From: CAZCTO01 sp964501725 | Lineage (GTDB): Bacteria; Bacillota; Clostridia; Saccharofermentanales; Saccharofermentanaceae | Reading direction: 5' to 3' | Assembly (NCBI GenBank): GCA_964501725.1 | Contig: CAZCTO010000019.1 | Coordinates: 1 to 44,227 of the forward strand | DNA length: 44,227 nucleotides | Shown: one piece after another, positions 1 through 8,767 of the stretch | Layout: each line of letters begins with the position of its first letter | Position numbering within the stretch: position 1 is the first letter of the stretch | Translations under genes and position numbers: made by a program | The notes under the pieces: generated by a model | Database searches by the model: none | Seen by the model: the letters and a program-made list of their open reading frames with translations, nothing else | Told to the model about the DNA's origin: nothing

Positions 1-32
1 TTTTTCACGAGTATTACATTTTGCTCGAATTT

Positions 33-44
33 GAACAAATGTTC
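33..44. promoter_or_regulatory. LexA (DinR)-type SOS box 1
   Basis: GAACAAATGTTC is a perfect GAAC-N4-GTTC dyad and fits the Bacillus-type LexA consensus GAAC-RNRY-GTTY. It lies about 20 bp upstream of the -35 box of the small membrane gene that follows. The match is seen in the sequence; that LexA binds it is inference. Confidence 0.6.
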
Positions 45-64
45 TGTTTTCTACCCAAAAGCTA

Positions 65-93
65 TTGCAATCGGTAAAAGGATTGTATATTAT
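65..93 (+). promoter_or_regulatory. Sigma-A promoter of the small SOS-type gene
   Basis: TTGCAA at 65-70 and TATTAT at 88-93 are separated by 17 bp, a good sigma-A arrangement. Transcription would begin near position 100, about 33 bp before the start codon and inside or next to the second LexA-type box. Confidence 0.6.
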
Positions 94-101
94 GGGAATA
101 C

Positions 102-113
102 AAACATATGTTC
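102..113. promoter_or_regulatory. LexA (DinR)-type SOS box 2
   Basis: AAACATATGTTC matches GAAC-RNRY-GTTY with one mismatch in the left half. It covers the expected transcription start of the next gene, a classical repressor position. Together with box 1 the promoter is flanked on both sides. Confidence 0.5.
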
Positions 114-132
114 TTTTTCGGGAGGCAAGTAT

Positions 133-348
133 ATGAGCTTGATTGCGATCTTACTGGGGTTAGGGATTTGCGGGTTTTTGGCTTGGTTTTTCGAGGCGAT
201 TCTCAGGGATATATGGGCGGATGAGGAATGCGAGTCGGAGGTTTATTACCTGCACAGTAAGCGGATCCGGAAAGACCCGCCCGCAGGTTCATATGCGTGT
301 TCTGCTCCGGATGAGGTAATCGTGACGATGCACTCGGATGTTGCATGA
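133..348 (+). CDS. Small single-pass membrane protein, candidate SOS-induced
   Basis: The start is taken at ATG 133 because GGGAGG lies at 120-125; an open frame extends further upstream to 31 but would run through the promoter. The product is 71 residues: one hydrophobic helix at about residues 2-24 (SLIAILLGLGICGFLAWFFE), then a charged tail with two cysteines. I recognise no family. Two LexA-type boxes surround the promoter, so DNA-damage induction is likely. Small SOS-induced membrane proteins such as YneA in Bacillus and SidA in Caulobacter delay cell division; this protein has the size and layout for such a role but no recognisable homology, so the function is inference. The gene upstream lies outside the window. 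Confidence 0.55.
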   Translation: MSLIAILLGLGICGFLAWFFEAILRDIWADEECESEVYYLHSKRIRKDPPAGSYACSAPDEVIVTMHSDVA

Positions 349-443
349 TCATTTGAGAGGCTCGTTGCAATTTTTCTGCGCTGGATGACGGACCGAAGCT
401 TACACGCTCATCTTCCTGTATCTGAGGCGTTTTTAGAGCCGAA

Positions 444-484
444 ATACCTACGAGATCGCGAGAAATGACTTGTTTAGTAGGTAT
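444..484. repeat. Inverted repeat ATACCTAC ... GTAGGTAT
   Basis: The arms at 444-451 and 477-484 are perfect 8-bp complements separated by 25 nt. The right arm ends 10 bp before the -35 box of the next promoter. It could be a regulator site or a hairpin followed by the T-run at 491-496, that is, a terminator for transcription arriving from the small membrane gene. Confidence 0.35.
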
Positions 485-494
485 AGCCACTTTT

Positions 495-523
495 TTGACC
501 TGAAAACAAGAACAAACTATATA
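495..523 (+). promoter_or_regulatory. Candidate sigma-A promoter for the ABC/two-component operon
   Basis: TTGACC (495-500) and TATATA (518-523) are spaced by exactly 17 bp. Transcription would start near 530, giving a leader of about 255 nt before the ATPase gene at 786. Confidence 0.5.
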
Positions 524-613
524 CTGACGCAAGAGCAATGCACGAAATTCATAAAATGCTCCGGATCTGGCACAAATTGTCCGAAAAACGTTGTTTTTTC
601 CATATGCCCTAAA

Positions 614-662
614 GAACGTGACATTTGTCATGCGCAAAACACGCAGATGTCACGTTCCTTTT
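614..662 (+). promoter_or_regulatory. Leader hairpin with T-run; possible attenuator or operator
   Basis: GAACGTGACAT (614-624) and ATGTCACGTTC (647-657) are perfect 11-bp complements; TGCG (631-634) and CGCA (642-645) can extend the stem inside. Four T residues follow at 659-662, so a weak intrinsic terminator is possible. The left arm also forms the DNA dyad TGACATTTGTCA (619-630), so a repressor operator is an alternative reading. Confidence 0.45.
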
Positions 663-785
663 GCGTGTCCGGATGATACCTTTGTATGTAGATAAATGTG
701 ACCGGGTCGACGGGCGGCACGAAGTCTATGACTAGCCTGCCGGCCACAAAAACCCAAACGCAAGCTCATCGCAGAGGAGACAAAT

Positions 786-1733
786 ATGGAGAACATGGTT
801 TCGGTAAGTAATCTGGTGAAAAATTACGGCGACGTGTGCGCCGTTGATAATCTTTCTTTTACGGTACAAAGGGGAGAGATTTTCGGGCTCTTGGGGCCCA
901 ACGGTGCCGGAAAATCGACGACTCTCAACGTCATTTCGACGCTGTGTGATTTTCAAAAAGGCGAAATCGTCATTGACGGGATGGATCTTAGAAAGCAGAG
1001 CATGGGCATCAAGAGAGTCATCGGGGTGGTCCCGCAGGACATCGCACTTTACAATCATTTGACCGCAATGGAGAACGTGAAGTTTTTCGCGTCGCTGTAT
1101 GGTCTGCGAGGCAAGAAATTGACCGAAGCGGCCACCGAGGCGCTCGAATTTGTCGGCCTTTCCGATAAGCATAAGATGAAGACAAAGCAGATGTCCGGCG
1201 GTATGCGCCGGCGCCTGAACATTGCCTGCGGTATCGCGCACGGCCCGAGATTGATCGTGATGGACGAGCCGACGGTCGGCGTCGATGCGCAGTCCAGAGA
1301 GCATATTTTGCATTCGATCCGTGTGCTGCAGAGCCGCGGCGCCACGATCATTTATACGTCGCACTACATGCAGGAAGTCGAGGAAATCTGCGGGCGCATC
1401 GCGATCATCGACCATGGAAAAATGATCGCGCTCGGCACCAAGGACGAGCTGGTCTCGCTGGTCACAGACATCAAGACAGTCTTCGTGGCGGTAAAGCCCG
1501 GGGACGGTTTCCGTGCCGAAGAGCGGATCAAAGAACTCCGGTTGATGCCGGGCGTCAAGGCCGTCTCCATGGAGGAAAACGTATTTAGAATTGATATGTC
1601 CATCCAAGATGACGGTATTGCCAAGATCATCGAGCGAATCATCGCTATGGACGTTACGGTCGTTAGCATCAATTCGGAAGTGCCGAATCTGGATACCACC
1701 TTCCTGGCGCTGACCGGGCACGAATTGCGATAG
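786..1733 (+). CDS. ABC transporter ATP-binding protein
   Basis: This 315-residue ATPase should energise the two permeases encoded directly downstream. Walker A is GPNGAGKST at residues 37-45, the signature motif is an unusual MSGGMRRR at 136-143, Walker B with its catalytic glutamate is LIVMDEP at 156-162, and the switch histidine lies near residue 192 in TSHYMQEVEE. The C-terminal 90 residues form the accessory domain typical of drug and bacteriocin exporters of the DrrA/CcmA/NatA type. GAGGAGA at 774-780 sets the start at ATG 786; an in-frame ATG three codons later is less well spaced. The next gene begins 11 bp after the stop. A lipid, peptide or antibiotic substrate is likely but not determinable here. 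Confidence 0.9.
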   Translation: MENMVSVSNLVKNYGDVCAVDNLSFTVQRGEIFGLLGPNGAGKSTTLNVISTLCDFQKGEIVIDGMDLRKQSMGIKRVIGVVPQDIALYNHLTAMENVKFFASLYGLRGKKLTEAATEALEFVGLSDKHKMKTKQMSGGMRRRLNIACGIAHGPRLIVMDEPTVGVDAQSREHILHSIRVLQSRGATIIYTSHYMQEVEEICGRIAIIDHGKMIALGTKDELVSLVTDIKTVFVAVKPGDGFRAEERIKELRLMPGVKAVSMEENVFRIDMSIQDDGIAKIIERIIAMDVTVVSINSEVPNLDTTFLALTGHELR

Positions 1734-1744
1734 GGGGCAAGAAG

Positions 1745-2854
1745 ATGTTTGCCATTTTGAGAAAAGAAATTACCGAGTTTTTGCGCGAAAAAACAAACGT
1801 ATTCTTCTACCTGCTTTTTCCGGCACTGCTGGTTTTCTTGCTGGGGAGTTTTCTGGGGAACCTGGATAAAGCGGAAGCGGTCATCGGGGATATCCAGGTA
1901 CAATATGCTGTCGAAACCGGAGATCCGCAGACGGTAGCTTCCGTAGAAGCATTTATTGATGCAATAGTGGCCGACGGAACGATGTCGATGGAAAAGATCA
2001 GTGACGTAAAAGCCGGTAAAACCGCAGTGGCAAAAGGCGAAATTTCGGCGTTGATCGTCTTTGAGGAGCCGTTTGGTATCCAAATATGGGAGGGCAGCAA
2101 TAAAGTAAATAATAGAGCGATCACGGCCGTGATGAAGGGGTTTGCGGAGACGAGTCAGTCGATTTCCGCCGTAGCGGTGATTGCGCCGGAGACGCTGGGA
2201 CAACTGGAACCTATGGATCAAAACGCAGATCATGTCAGCCCGAAGGACCTGGGCGTGAACCGGACGATGCTCGATTATTATGCGATTGCCATGCTCATTA
2301 TGCTCACGATGATGTGCTCCATGTCCGGAGCGTATGCGTTCACCCGGGAACGGGCTTCCAATACCCTGAATCGATTGATTCTGTCGCCGAAGAATCGTTG
2401 GGCACTCTATTTGCAGAAGATTTTCGGGACGATTCCGCAGATCATTTTGCAGACATCCGTCATGATGGTTGTGAGCGTGTTTGTTTTTGGTGCTCATTAT
2501 GCCCGGGACTTCGGGGAAAATGCATTTTTGTTCCTGATGTACTTTGTGATCGCGCTGGCGCTCATATCGCTCGGTGCGCTGCTGGGCCTCTTTCTGAAGG
2601 CGGATCCGTCTGCGATCCTGCTGCCGCTTTTGTGGATCACGATGTTCTTTGGCGGGACATTTTCAAAGGACCTATATATAGAGAGTATCAGTCCCTATAT
2701 GCCAAGTTACATTATAGCGGGCGCATCTTTTGACATCACATTGTTTGGCCGGTATGAGCAGGGGCTGAAGGTGACCGGTGCGGCCGGATTGATCCTCGCG
2801 ATCACGCTGGTTGCCGGTGTTATCGTATTTAACCGGATGGAGGAACAACGATGA
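1745..2854 (+). CDS. ABC-2 type permease, subunit 1
   Basis: The 369-residue membrane protein has the ABC-2 exporter layout: a cytoplasmic N-terminus (MFAILRKEITEFLREKTNVF), a first membrane helix at about 20-38, a soluble extracytoplasmic domain at about 40-175, and a block of five helices in the C-terminal half. The segment FTRERASNTLNRLILSPKNRW near residues 200-220 is the coupling region seen in YhgE/NatB/DrrB-like permeases. A GGGGCAAGA ribosome-binding site lies just before ATG 1745. Its stop overlaps the start of the second permease by 4 nt, which implies translational coupling and a heterodimeric channel. Confidence 0.85.
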   Translation: MFAILRKEITEFLREKTNVFFYLLFPALLVFLLGSFLGNLDKAEAVIGDIQVQYAVETGDPQTVASVEAFIDAIVADGTMSMEKISDVKAGKTAVAKGEISALIVFEEPFGIQIWEGSNKVNNRAITAVMKGFAETSQSISAVAVIAPETLGQLEPMDQNADHVSPKDLGVNRTMLDYYAIAMLIMLTMMCSMSGAYAFTRERASNTLNRLILSPKNRWALYLQKIFGTIPQIILQTSVMMVVSVFVFGAHYARDFGENAFLFLMYFVIALALISLGALLGLFLKADPSAILLPLLWITMFFGGTFSKDLYIESISPYMPSYIIAGASFDITLFGRYEQGLKVTGAAGLILAITLVAGVIVFNRMEEQR

Positions 2855-4023
2855 AAAACATTTTGCTCTTGATTCAAAACAGTATTCAAAGAAATAAAGT
2901 TGCGATATTTTCCGCCTGTTTATGTGCGACCAGCCTGTGTTTGCTGATGGCTCTTTTCGGAAACCCAATGCGTGAAACCGGGATTTCGCAAATCAAAATC
3001 GGTCTGATCGACCATGATCATACAGAGCTCTCGGCGAATTTTACGGGCTACCTGACCGATACCCTGAATATGGATCTGATCGAGGATCAAACGTATGACG
3101 AACTATCCAAAACGCTCATCAACAGAAAAATCTCCGTGATCGTCGAGGTGCCCGAAAATTTCGAAAATGCGGCGGTCAGCGGACAGCCTGAAGACCTGAT
3201 CACCACTTCCTTGAGTGACTTTGAAAATGCCGCATTTGTGGATGCCTATTTGAACAGCTACATGAACAGTATCAGTATTTTAGGTGTAGGGGCCGCAGGC
3301 GATCGTGATGTCTTTCATGAGCTTCTTCTGGAATCCGAAACCCAGAGAATTTCCGTCGGAAACACAGCCGTTCCGAAGCTTGAAGGAGCACTTTCAGACG
3401 ATGGGATGGTATTTATTAACGATTCGGCATATGCCCATGATTTCATACCCGCAATGGGATTCTACGTGATGTTCGGATATATTTTTGCGATCTCCATCGC
3501 GTTCATGGTATTCGACGAGAGAAGTAGCGGCATATTTAAACGCATTCAATCCACCCCGGTCACATCCGTGCAATACATTGTCGGGTCAACGCTTTTCGGG
3601 GTGATCAACGGACTACTCATCATCGGCCTGTTTTTCGCGTATTTGTTCTTGACCGGAACGAAAATCGGCCTCCCCTATGGGAATGTCATTCTTCTGATGG
3701 TTCTGATGATGCTTTATATGGTCGGTTTTTCGCTGATGCTCGCCCTTCTAATGAAAAGCAAAAGTGCCATACTTACGGTGATCTTCGCCTACAGCTCCGT
3801 TGCCAGCATGATCGGCGGCGCATGGTTCCCGATCAAATTCGGCCCGGAATTCCTGCAAAAAATTGCGAAAACGACACCCAATTACTGGTTTATGGACGCA
3901 TTCAATAAGATGCAGGAAAATCAAGGCGCGAGCATTGGCTCGAACATCATTGTTCTGGTATTATTTATTGTATTAGTGTACCTTGTTTCCGCCATCCGGT
4001 TTACGCAGAACAAGAACGCATAA
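2851..4023 (+). CDS. ABC-2 type permease, subunit 2
   Basis: This 390-residue paralogue of the preceding permease has the same plan: first helix at about residues 18-36, extracytoplasmic domain to about residue 205, then helices ending near 385. The coupling motif FDERSSGIFKRIQSTPVTSVQY matches the equivalent segment in subunit 1. GGAGGAAC precedes ATG 2851, and the start overlaps the upstream stop (ATGA). Two unequal ABC-2 permeases with one ATPase and a following NarL-type two-component system is the usual order of Bacillota envelope-stress or antimicrobial exporters. The partnership is inferred from position. Confidence 0.85.
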   Translation: MKNILLLIQNSIQRNKVAIFSACLCATSLCLLMALFGNPMRETGISQIKIGLIDHDHTELSANFTGYLTDTLNMDLIEDQTYDELSKTLINRKISVIVEVPENFENAAVSGQPEDLITTSLSDFENAAFVDAYLNSYMNSISILGVGAAGDRDVFHELLLESETQRISVGNTAVPKLEGALSDDGMVFINDSAYAHDFIPAMGFYVMFGYIFAISIAFMVFDERSSGIFKRIQSTPVTSVQYIVGSTLFGVINGLLIIGLFFAYLFLTGTKIGLPYGNVILLMVLMMLYMVGFSLMLALLMKSKSAILTVIFAYSSVASMIGGAWFPIKFGPEFLQKIAKTTPNYWFMDAFNKMQENQGASIGSNIIVLVLFIVLVYLVSAIRFTQNKNA

Positions 4024-4064
4024 ATGCCCCACGGAACTCCGTTCCCCAAATGACGGGAGAAGAT

Positions 4065-5177
4065 ATGGTTGATAAGACACTACTCTTCTTTCTGGTTAAG
4101 ATTGCCGCGATCGGTTCGATTTTCATGATCGGCACGAGCGATGCAGATGTAGCGAAAAACGCTATATCCGCATTGGCGTTTGCTTGTGCCTGTCTCCTTC
4201 AGTTGCTCTTACATCGTGTGTGGAACAAGAATAATGTGTCTCTCGTGCTCATCACCGCAGCGCTTGCCGCATGCGTTTTTCTTGGAATGGGCGATTATTT
4301 TCCGCTCATATCGCTACTGCTGTACGAAGGGCTGGATCTTCTGATCAGCGAAAAGAGCAAACACATCCTTCTTCTGATCGTGCTCAGTCTCCTTTATTTC
4401 ATCGCGGACCCGGAGCTTTTACTCGCTGTCATCGCTGCTGTGCTTATACTTTTCGCGATCTGCGGAACCTGGGCACTTGCGAAGATCGATTTCTACAGAA
4501 AGACCGTCGCTTCGCAGAAAGAGGAAATGGACGACCTGCGCGAAAAGCTCTCGGACAACAAGCGGCTCATCAAGACCCTCAAATATACCGCGTCACTTGA
4601 GGAGCGGAACCGGCTCGCGGCTCGCATCCACGACAAGGTCGGCCACGGAATTTCGGGGAGCATTATTATGCTCGAGGCGGCCCTTCTTACGATAAAGAAA
4701 GATCCCCTTCAGGCGGAGACGGCGATTCAGAAAGCAGTCGGCAACCTGCGCGAGGGCGTCGATGATATTCGCCTGTCGCTTCGCGAAGAGCGTCCGGAGC
4801 GAAGCGCACTCGGACTGAGCGAGATCAAGGCAACACTCCAGGAATTTGAGTCAGCGTACGGCATACAGACCGTTTTCAAGGCAAGCGGCCGCCTTGAAGC
4901 CATCGGCGGTGAGATCTGGTCATGCATCAGCGACAATCTGAACGAGGCGCTGACCAACACCATCAAACATTCCGGCGCATCCCTTTTCACGCTCGAAATA
5001 TCCGCGATGAACAAAGCCATTAAGGTAGAATATAAGGACAACGGAAAGTCATCCGAAGGGTTCGAAAAAGGCCTGGGCCTTGAGGCCATCGAAGAGCGGA
5101 CCATCAAAGCGAACGGCCGGTGCTTTTTCGAGAAGACCGGGACCGGATTTTCGATCACGAATGTTTTCACTTCCTAG
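4065..5177 (+). CDS. Sensor histidine kinase, HisKA_3 (NarL/LiaS-like) type
   Basis: The start is placed at ATG 4065, behind GGGAGA at 4055-4060; an upstream in-frame ATG at 4050 has no ribosome-binding site. The product is 370 residues. The first 140 contain about six membrane helices with almost no extracytoplasmic loop, as in intramembrane-sensing kinases. A coiled-coil linker (about 145-180) leads to the phosphoacceptor box RIHDKVGHGISGS with His189. The ATPase domain shows an N box (NLNEALTNTIKHSG), DNG near residue 325 and GLGL shortly after. It should phosphorylate the response regulator encoded 33 bp downstream and probably monitors the flux or substrate of the upstream exporter. Confidence 0.88.
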   Translation: MVDKTLLFFLVKIAAIGSIFMIGTSDADVAKNAISALAFACACLLQLLLHRVWNKNNVSLVLITAALAACVFLGMGDYFPLISLLLYEGLDLLISEKSKHILLLIVLSLLYFIADPELLLAVIAAVLILFAICGTWALAKIDFYRKTVASQKEEMDDLREKLSDNKRLIKTLKYTASLEERNRLAARIHDKVGHGISGSIIMLEAALLTIKKDPLQAETAIQKAVGNLREGVDDIRLSLREERPERSALGLSEIKATLQEFESAYGIQTVFKASGRLEAIGGEIWSCISDNLNEALTNTIKHSGASLFTLEISAMNKAIKVEYKDNGKSSEGFEKGLGLEAIEERTIKANGRCFFEKTGTGFSITNVFTS

Positions 5178-5210
5178 AAGTGATGCAAGACCGAGGGAAA
5201 GGAGAGCCAT

Positions 5211-5831
5211 ATGATTACAATGATTCTTGCCGATGACGACGCGATCATTCGCGAGGGGCTCAAGATGATCATCGAGACCCAGCCGGATATCACCTTGGTC
5301 GGCATGGCCCGGGACGGCCGGGAAGCGGTCGATCTGTGCAGGCAGTTGCGCCCCGATGTGATCATGCTTGACATTCGGATGCCGGTTCTCGACGGGATCG
5401 ACGCGGCGACACTGATCCTTACCGAAAAGCTCTCCGCGCCCCTTCTGCTCACGACCTTTGACGAGAGTGACCTCATCATGCGCGCACTCAAGGCCGGCGT
5501 GTTCGGATATATTCTCAAAAACAGCCCCGCAGAGCGGATCATGTCCGCGATCCGGACCATCGCGGCCGGCGGCACCGTTTTCGGCCAGGATATTCTCGGA
5601 TATATCCGGGATCAAATCAGCCGGAAAACGACCGGTAACAGCGTCTTTGAACTGATGTCCGCCCGCGAAACGGAAGTGGTCGAGCTCATCGCCGAGGGCC
5701 TGTCCAACAAGGAAATCGCGGCGCGGCTCTTCATCTCCGACGGGACGGTCCGAAATCATATCAGCACGATCATGGAAAAAGCCGGTCTTGAACATCGCAC
5801 GCAGATCGCGGTCAAGTATTTGAGTAGATAG
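5211..5831 (+). CDS. NarL/FixJ-family response regulator
   Basis: The 206-residue protein has a receiver domain with acidic residues DDD at 8-10, phosphoacceptor Asp54 in MLDIRMP, threonines at 81-82 and Lys103, followed by a LuxR-type helix-turn-helix at about 145-206 (SARETEVVELIAEGLSNKEI begins it). GGAAAGGAGAG precedes ATG 5211. It is the partner of the upstream HisKA_3 kinase and is expected to control the ABC exporter operon. The hairpin and dyads around 444-657 are candidate target sites, but no binding motif can be assigned. Confidence 0.9.
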   Translation: MITMILADDDAIIREGLKMIIETQPDITLVGMARDGREAVDLCRQLRPDVIMLDIRMPVLDGIDAATLILTEKLSAPLLLTTFDESDLIMRALKAGVFGYILKNSPAERIMSAIRTIAAGGTVFGQDILGYIRDQISRKTTGNSVFELMSARETEVVELIAEGLSNKEIAARLFISDGTVRNHISTIMEKAGLEHRTQIAVKYLSR

Positions 5832-5925
5832 GGCGGTGCGGAAAAATATAACTGCGCATTGCATGTGTGACCCGCAATGGTTGAATCCATAAGGCAGCAA
5901 TCCTCTTCCCCGAAATCTTGCTCAT

Positions 5926-5956
5926 TTGTCATGATTATTGTAAAATCATGTATTAG
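5926..5956 (+). promoter_or_regulatory. Candidate alaS promoter with dyad in the spacer
   Basis: TTGTCA (5926-5931) is followed after 17 bp by TGTATT (5949-5954), a mediocre -10. Between them lies a perfect inverted repeat, CATGATT (5930-5936) and AATCATG (5944-5950). No T-box signature (AGGGTGGNACCGCG) is present in the 196-bp leader, although Bacillota alaS genes often have one. Confidence 0.3.
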
Positions 5957-6027
5957 TTGTTTAATATTGACCCGTAGTTATATCGATCGCTTTTCAAAAA
6001 TAAATCAGCATCGGACAGGAGCACATT

Positions 6028-8703
6028 ATGAAACCATTGGGACTCAATGAAATCCGGGAAAAATATCTTTCTTTTTTTGAGGGGAAAGAGCATTTGCGGT
6101 TGCCTTCTTTTCCGCTGGTTCCGCTAAATGATCCGTCGGTGCTGCTGATCAATGCCGGAATGACGCCGCTGAAACCTTTTTTCACCGGGGCGCAGACGCC
6201 GCCCGCGCTAAGACTGACGACATGCCAGAAGTGCATTCGGACGCCGGATATTGAAAACGTCGGACAGACGGCACGGCACGGCACGTATTTTGAGATGCTC
6301 GGGAATTTTTCGTTCGGCGATTATTTTAAGAAAGAAGCGATTCCGTGGGCGTGGGAATTCTGCACGAAGGTGCTTGAGATGCCGGCAGAGCGCTTGTATC
6401 CGTCCGTTTACGAAGAGGACGACGAGGCGTTCGCGATTTGGCGCGACGATGTCGGGATTCCGGAAGAGCGGATCTCGCGACTCGGGAAGGCGGATAATTT
6501 CTGGGAGCATGGCACCGGCCCGTGCGGACCTTGTTCGGAGATTTATTTCGACCGCGGGGAATCATATGGCTGCGGGAAGCCGGACTGTAAGGTCGGCTGT
6601 GACTGCGACCGGTATGTTGAATTTTGGAACCTGGTTTTCACGCAGTTTAATCGCGAGGAAGACGGTACCTATATACCGCTTGCCAAGAAGAATATTGATA
6701 CGGGCGGCGGCCTGGAGCGTTTTGCATGCCTCATGCAGGGCGTGGATAATTTGTTTGAGGTCGATACGATCCGGAGCATTCTGGATGCGGTTTGCGCCAA
6801 GGCAGGGGTACAGTACGGCAAGGATGCCAAGACGGATGTTGCGATCCGCGTCATTACGGATCATGCCAGATCGTCGACCATGATGATTTCCGATGGCGTG
6901 TTGCCGTCGAATGAAGGTCGCGGTTATGTTCTTCGCCGGTTGATGCGCCGTGCGTCACGTTACGGACGGATGCTGGGCATTAAGAGTCTTTTCCTGACCG
7001 GAATTGCCGATGTGGTGATTAATCAGAATAAGGATGCATATCCGGCGCTTTTCGAGAAGCGTGCATATATTATGACCGTGATTCAAAAAGAAGAGGAAGC
7101 CTTTGCGCGCACTGTCGAGCAGGGCTCGGTGATCCTTCAGGATATGATTACCGCGGAGAATGCAAAAAACAGCAAATTGCTAAGCGGGGAGCAGGTCTTC
7201 CGTCTGCACGATACCTATGGATTTCCGCTCGACCTCACCCGGGAAATCGCCGCCGATGCGGGGCTTTCGATCGATGAAGAGGGGTTCCGGGCGCAGATGA
7301 AGCTGCAAAAGGATTCCGCCCGCGCAGCTACCAAGGCAAAAACCGATTCGGCATGGGGTGGCAAAGCGCTGCCGGAAGAACTGCTTAGGGATACTACGGA
7401 GACCCGGTTTACCGGTTATGATTCACTCGAGTCCAAATCCGCGCTCCTCTATCTGCTTAAAGAAGATGAGGAGGGCTCGCTTCAAATCGTGCCCGAGGCG
7501 TTTACAGGCGATCGCGTGATTGCGATTTTTCGAGAGACGCCTTTTTATGCCACATCCGGCGGTCAGATGACCGATACCGGGGTTATTCACGCTACGGATG
7601 GTGGCGCTGAGGTGACCGGTGTCGAGAAGGACTCCTCCGGGAAATTTCTCCACGCCATCACGATTACATCCGGCAAAATCGATTCGGGAGAGTCGGTAAC
7701 ACTTTCCGTAAATAAACAAAGACGTCTGGCGACAGCGCGCAATCATACCTCGACGCATATTCTTCAGAAGGCCCTTCGCACGGTGCTCGGCGACCATGTC
7801 GAGCAATCCGGATCGATGGTTTCCGAAGATCGTTTGCGCTTCGATTTCACGCATTTTCAGCCGCTGACCGACGGCGAAATCGCAAAGATCGAGGCTATCA
7901 TCAATGATGTTATTTTGCGGGACCTGCCTGTGACCACGCGTGTCATGAGTCAGGCGGACGCGCGTGCAAGCGGCGCGATGGCGCTTTTCGGTGAAAAATA
8001 TTCCGACGAGGTCCGCGTGATCACCGTCGGAGACAGTGCAAATGCATTTTCTCTCGAGCTATGCGGAGGCACGCACCTTTCCCATACGAGCCAGGCCGCA
8101 CAACTCCGAATTCTGTCGGAGACCGGCGTGGCGTCGGGGATTCGCAGAATCGAGGCGGTTACCGGCCGCGCGGCATTAGAGCTGGCACTCAATGACAATC
8201 AATTACTCGAAGAGGCTTGCGGATTATTGAAGGTTGGTAAGGATCAACTTTCAAGAAGAATCAAAGCATGTCTCGCAGAGATTAAAACAGTCGAGAAAGA
8301 ACTGGCGTCGGTCCGTTCCCAGCAGACCGGAAATGCCGCCGAAGCACTTGTCCGGGACGCTATGATCATTAATGACGTCGCGGTGGTGGTTGCCGAAATC
8401 GATGCGGACGACGGCGATGCGCTTCGTTCCGCCGCGGACCAGATTCGCGACCGCCTCCCTTGCGGAGTGGTTCTTCTGGCATCCCGCAAAGGCGGCAAGC
8501 TTCTGTTTGTCGCGATGGCAAGCGATGCTGCGGTTAAGAAGGGAATTCACGCCGGGAATATCATTCGCGAGACGGCAGTTGTTGCCGGCGGCGGTGGCGG
8601 CGGGCGCCCGGACATGGCACAGGCGGGCGGCAAAAACACCGAACTTCTGCCTGCGGCGCTGGAAGCAGGTAAACGTGCCATTCAAAAACAACTCGGAGAC
8701 TGA
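6028..8703 (+). CDS. alaS: Alanine--tRNA ligase
   Basis: Full-length AlaRS of 891 residues; the family is usually about 870-890. It charges tRNA-Ala in the cytoplasm. The N-terminus GLNEIREKYLSFFEGKEHLR and the segment TCQKCIRTPDIENVGQTARH are hallmark class II AlaRS sequences. The editing domain carries HTSTH (HxxxH) near residue 575 and CGGTH near 675, the zinc and editing-site motifs. The C-terminal DHHA1 domain ends with the glycine-rich stretch GGGGGGRPDMAQAGG. ACAGGAG just before ATG 6028 fixes the start. A HIT-family gene follows after 64 bp. I see no T-box in the leader. Confidence 0.97.
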   Translation: MKPLGLNEIREKYLSFFEGKEHLRLPSFPLVPLNDPSVLLINAGMTPLKPFFTGAQTPPALRLTTCQKCIRTPDIENVGQTARHGTYFEMLGNFSFGDYFKKEAIPWAWEFCTKVLEMPAERLYPSVYEEDDEAFAIWRDDVGIPEERISRLGKADNFWEHGTGPCGPCSEIYFDRGESYGCGKPDCKVGCDCDRYVEFWNLVFTQFNREEDGTYIPLAKKNIDTGGGLERFACLMQGVDNLFEVDTIRSILDAVCAKAGVQYGKDAKTDVAIRVITDHARSSTMMISDGVLPSNEGRGYVLRRLMRRASRYGRMLGIKSLFLTGIADVVINQNKDAYPALFEKRAYIMTVIQKEEEAFARTVEQGSVILQDMITAENAKNSKLLSGEQVFRLHDTYGFPLDLTREIAADAGLSIDEEGFRAQMKLQKDSARAATKAKTDSAWGGKALPEELLRDTTETRFTGYDSLESKSALLYLLKEDEEGSLQIVPEAFTGDRVIAIFRETPFYATSGGQMTDTGVIHATDGGAEVTGVEKDSSGKFLHAITITSGKIDSGESVTLSVNKQRRLATARNHTSTHILQKALRTVLGDHVEQSGSMVSEDRLRFDFTHFQPLTDGEIAKIEAIINDVILRDLPVTTRVMSQADARASGAMALFGEKYSDEVRVITVGDSANAFSLELCGGTHLSHTSQAAQLRILSETGVASGIRRIEAVTGRAALELALNDNQLLEEACGLLKVGKDQLSRRIKACLAEIKTVEKELASVRSQQTGNAAEALVRDAMIINDVAVVVAEIDADDGDALRSAADQIRDRLPCGVVLLASRKGGKLLFVAMASDAAVKKGIHAGNIIRETAVVAGGGGGGRPDMAQAGGKNTELLPAALEAGKRAIQKQLGD

Positions 8704-8767
8704 TTCATTATAGAAGAGAATTTTGGGCCGGGAACTAAAAAGAGAGTTGCGATAGGAGGGGGAGACT

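Larger units (their letters stand above)
349..785. other. 437-bp intergenic leader region before the ABC operon
   Basis: No convincing gene is present. The region holds an inverted repeat (444-484), a sigma-A promoter (495-523) and a long hairpin (614-657), listed separately. Open frames on both strands here lack ribosome-binding sites and protein-like composition. Confidence 0.5.

Noticed and set aside
203..637. 144-codon open frame on the minus strand
   Set aside because: It runs antisense through the small membrane gene, promoter and leader hairpin, has no ribosome-binding site and a composition unlike a protein.
470..676. 68-codon plus-strand open frame in the ABC leader
   Set aside because: It overlaps the promoter and hairpin, and no ribosome-binding site precedes it.
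732..1721. 329-codon minus-strand open frame opposite the ABC ATPase
   Set aside because: It is a frame shadow of the well-supported ATPase, rich in His, Asp and Arg as expected from antisense reading.
5832..6027. T-box riboswitch before alaS
   Set aside because: The leader is short and lacks the AGGGTGGNACCGCG core and any terminator/antiterminator pair.
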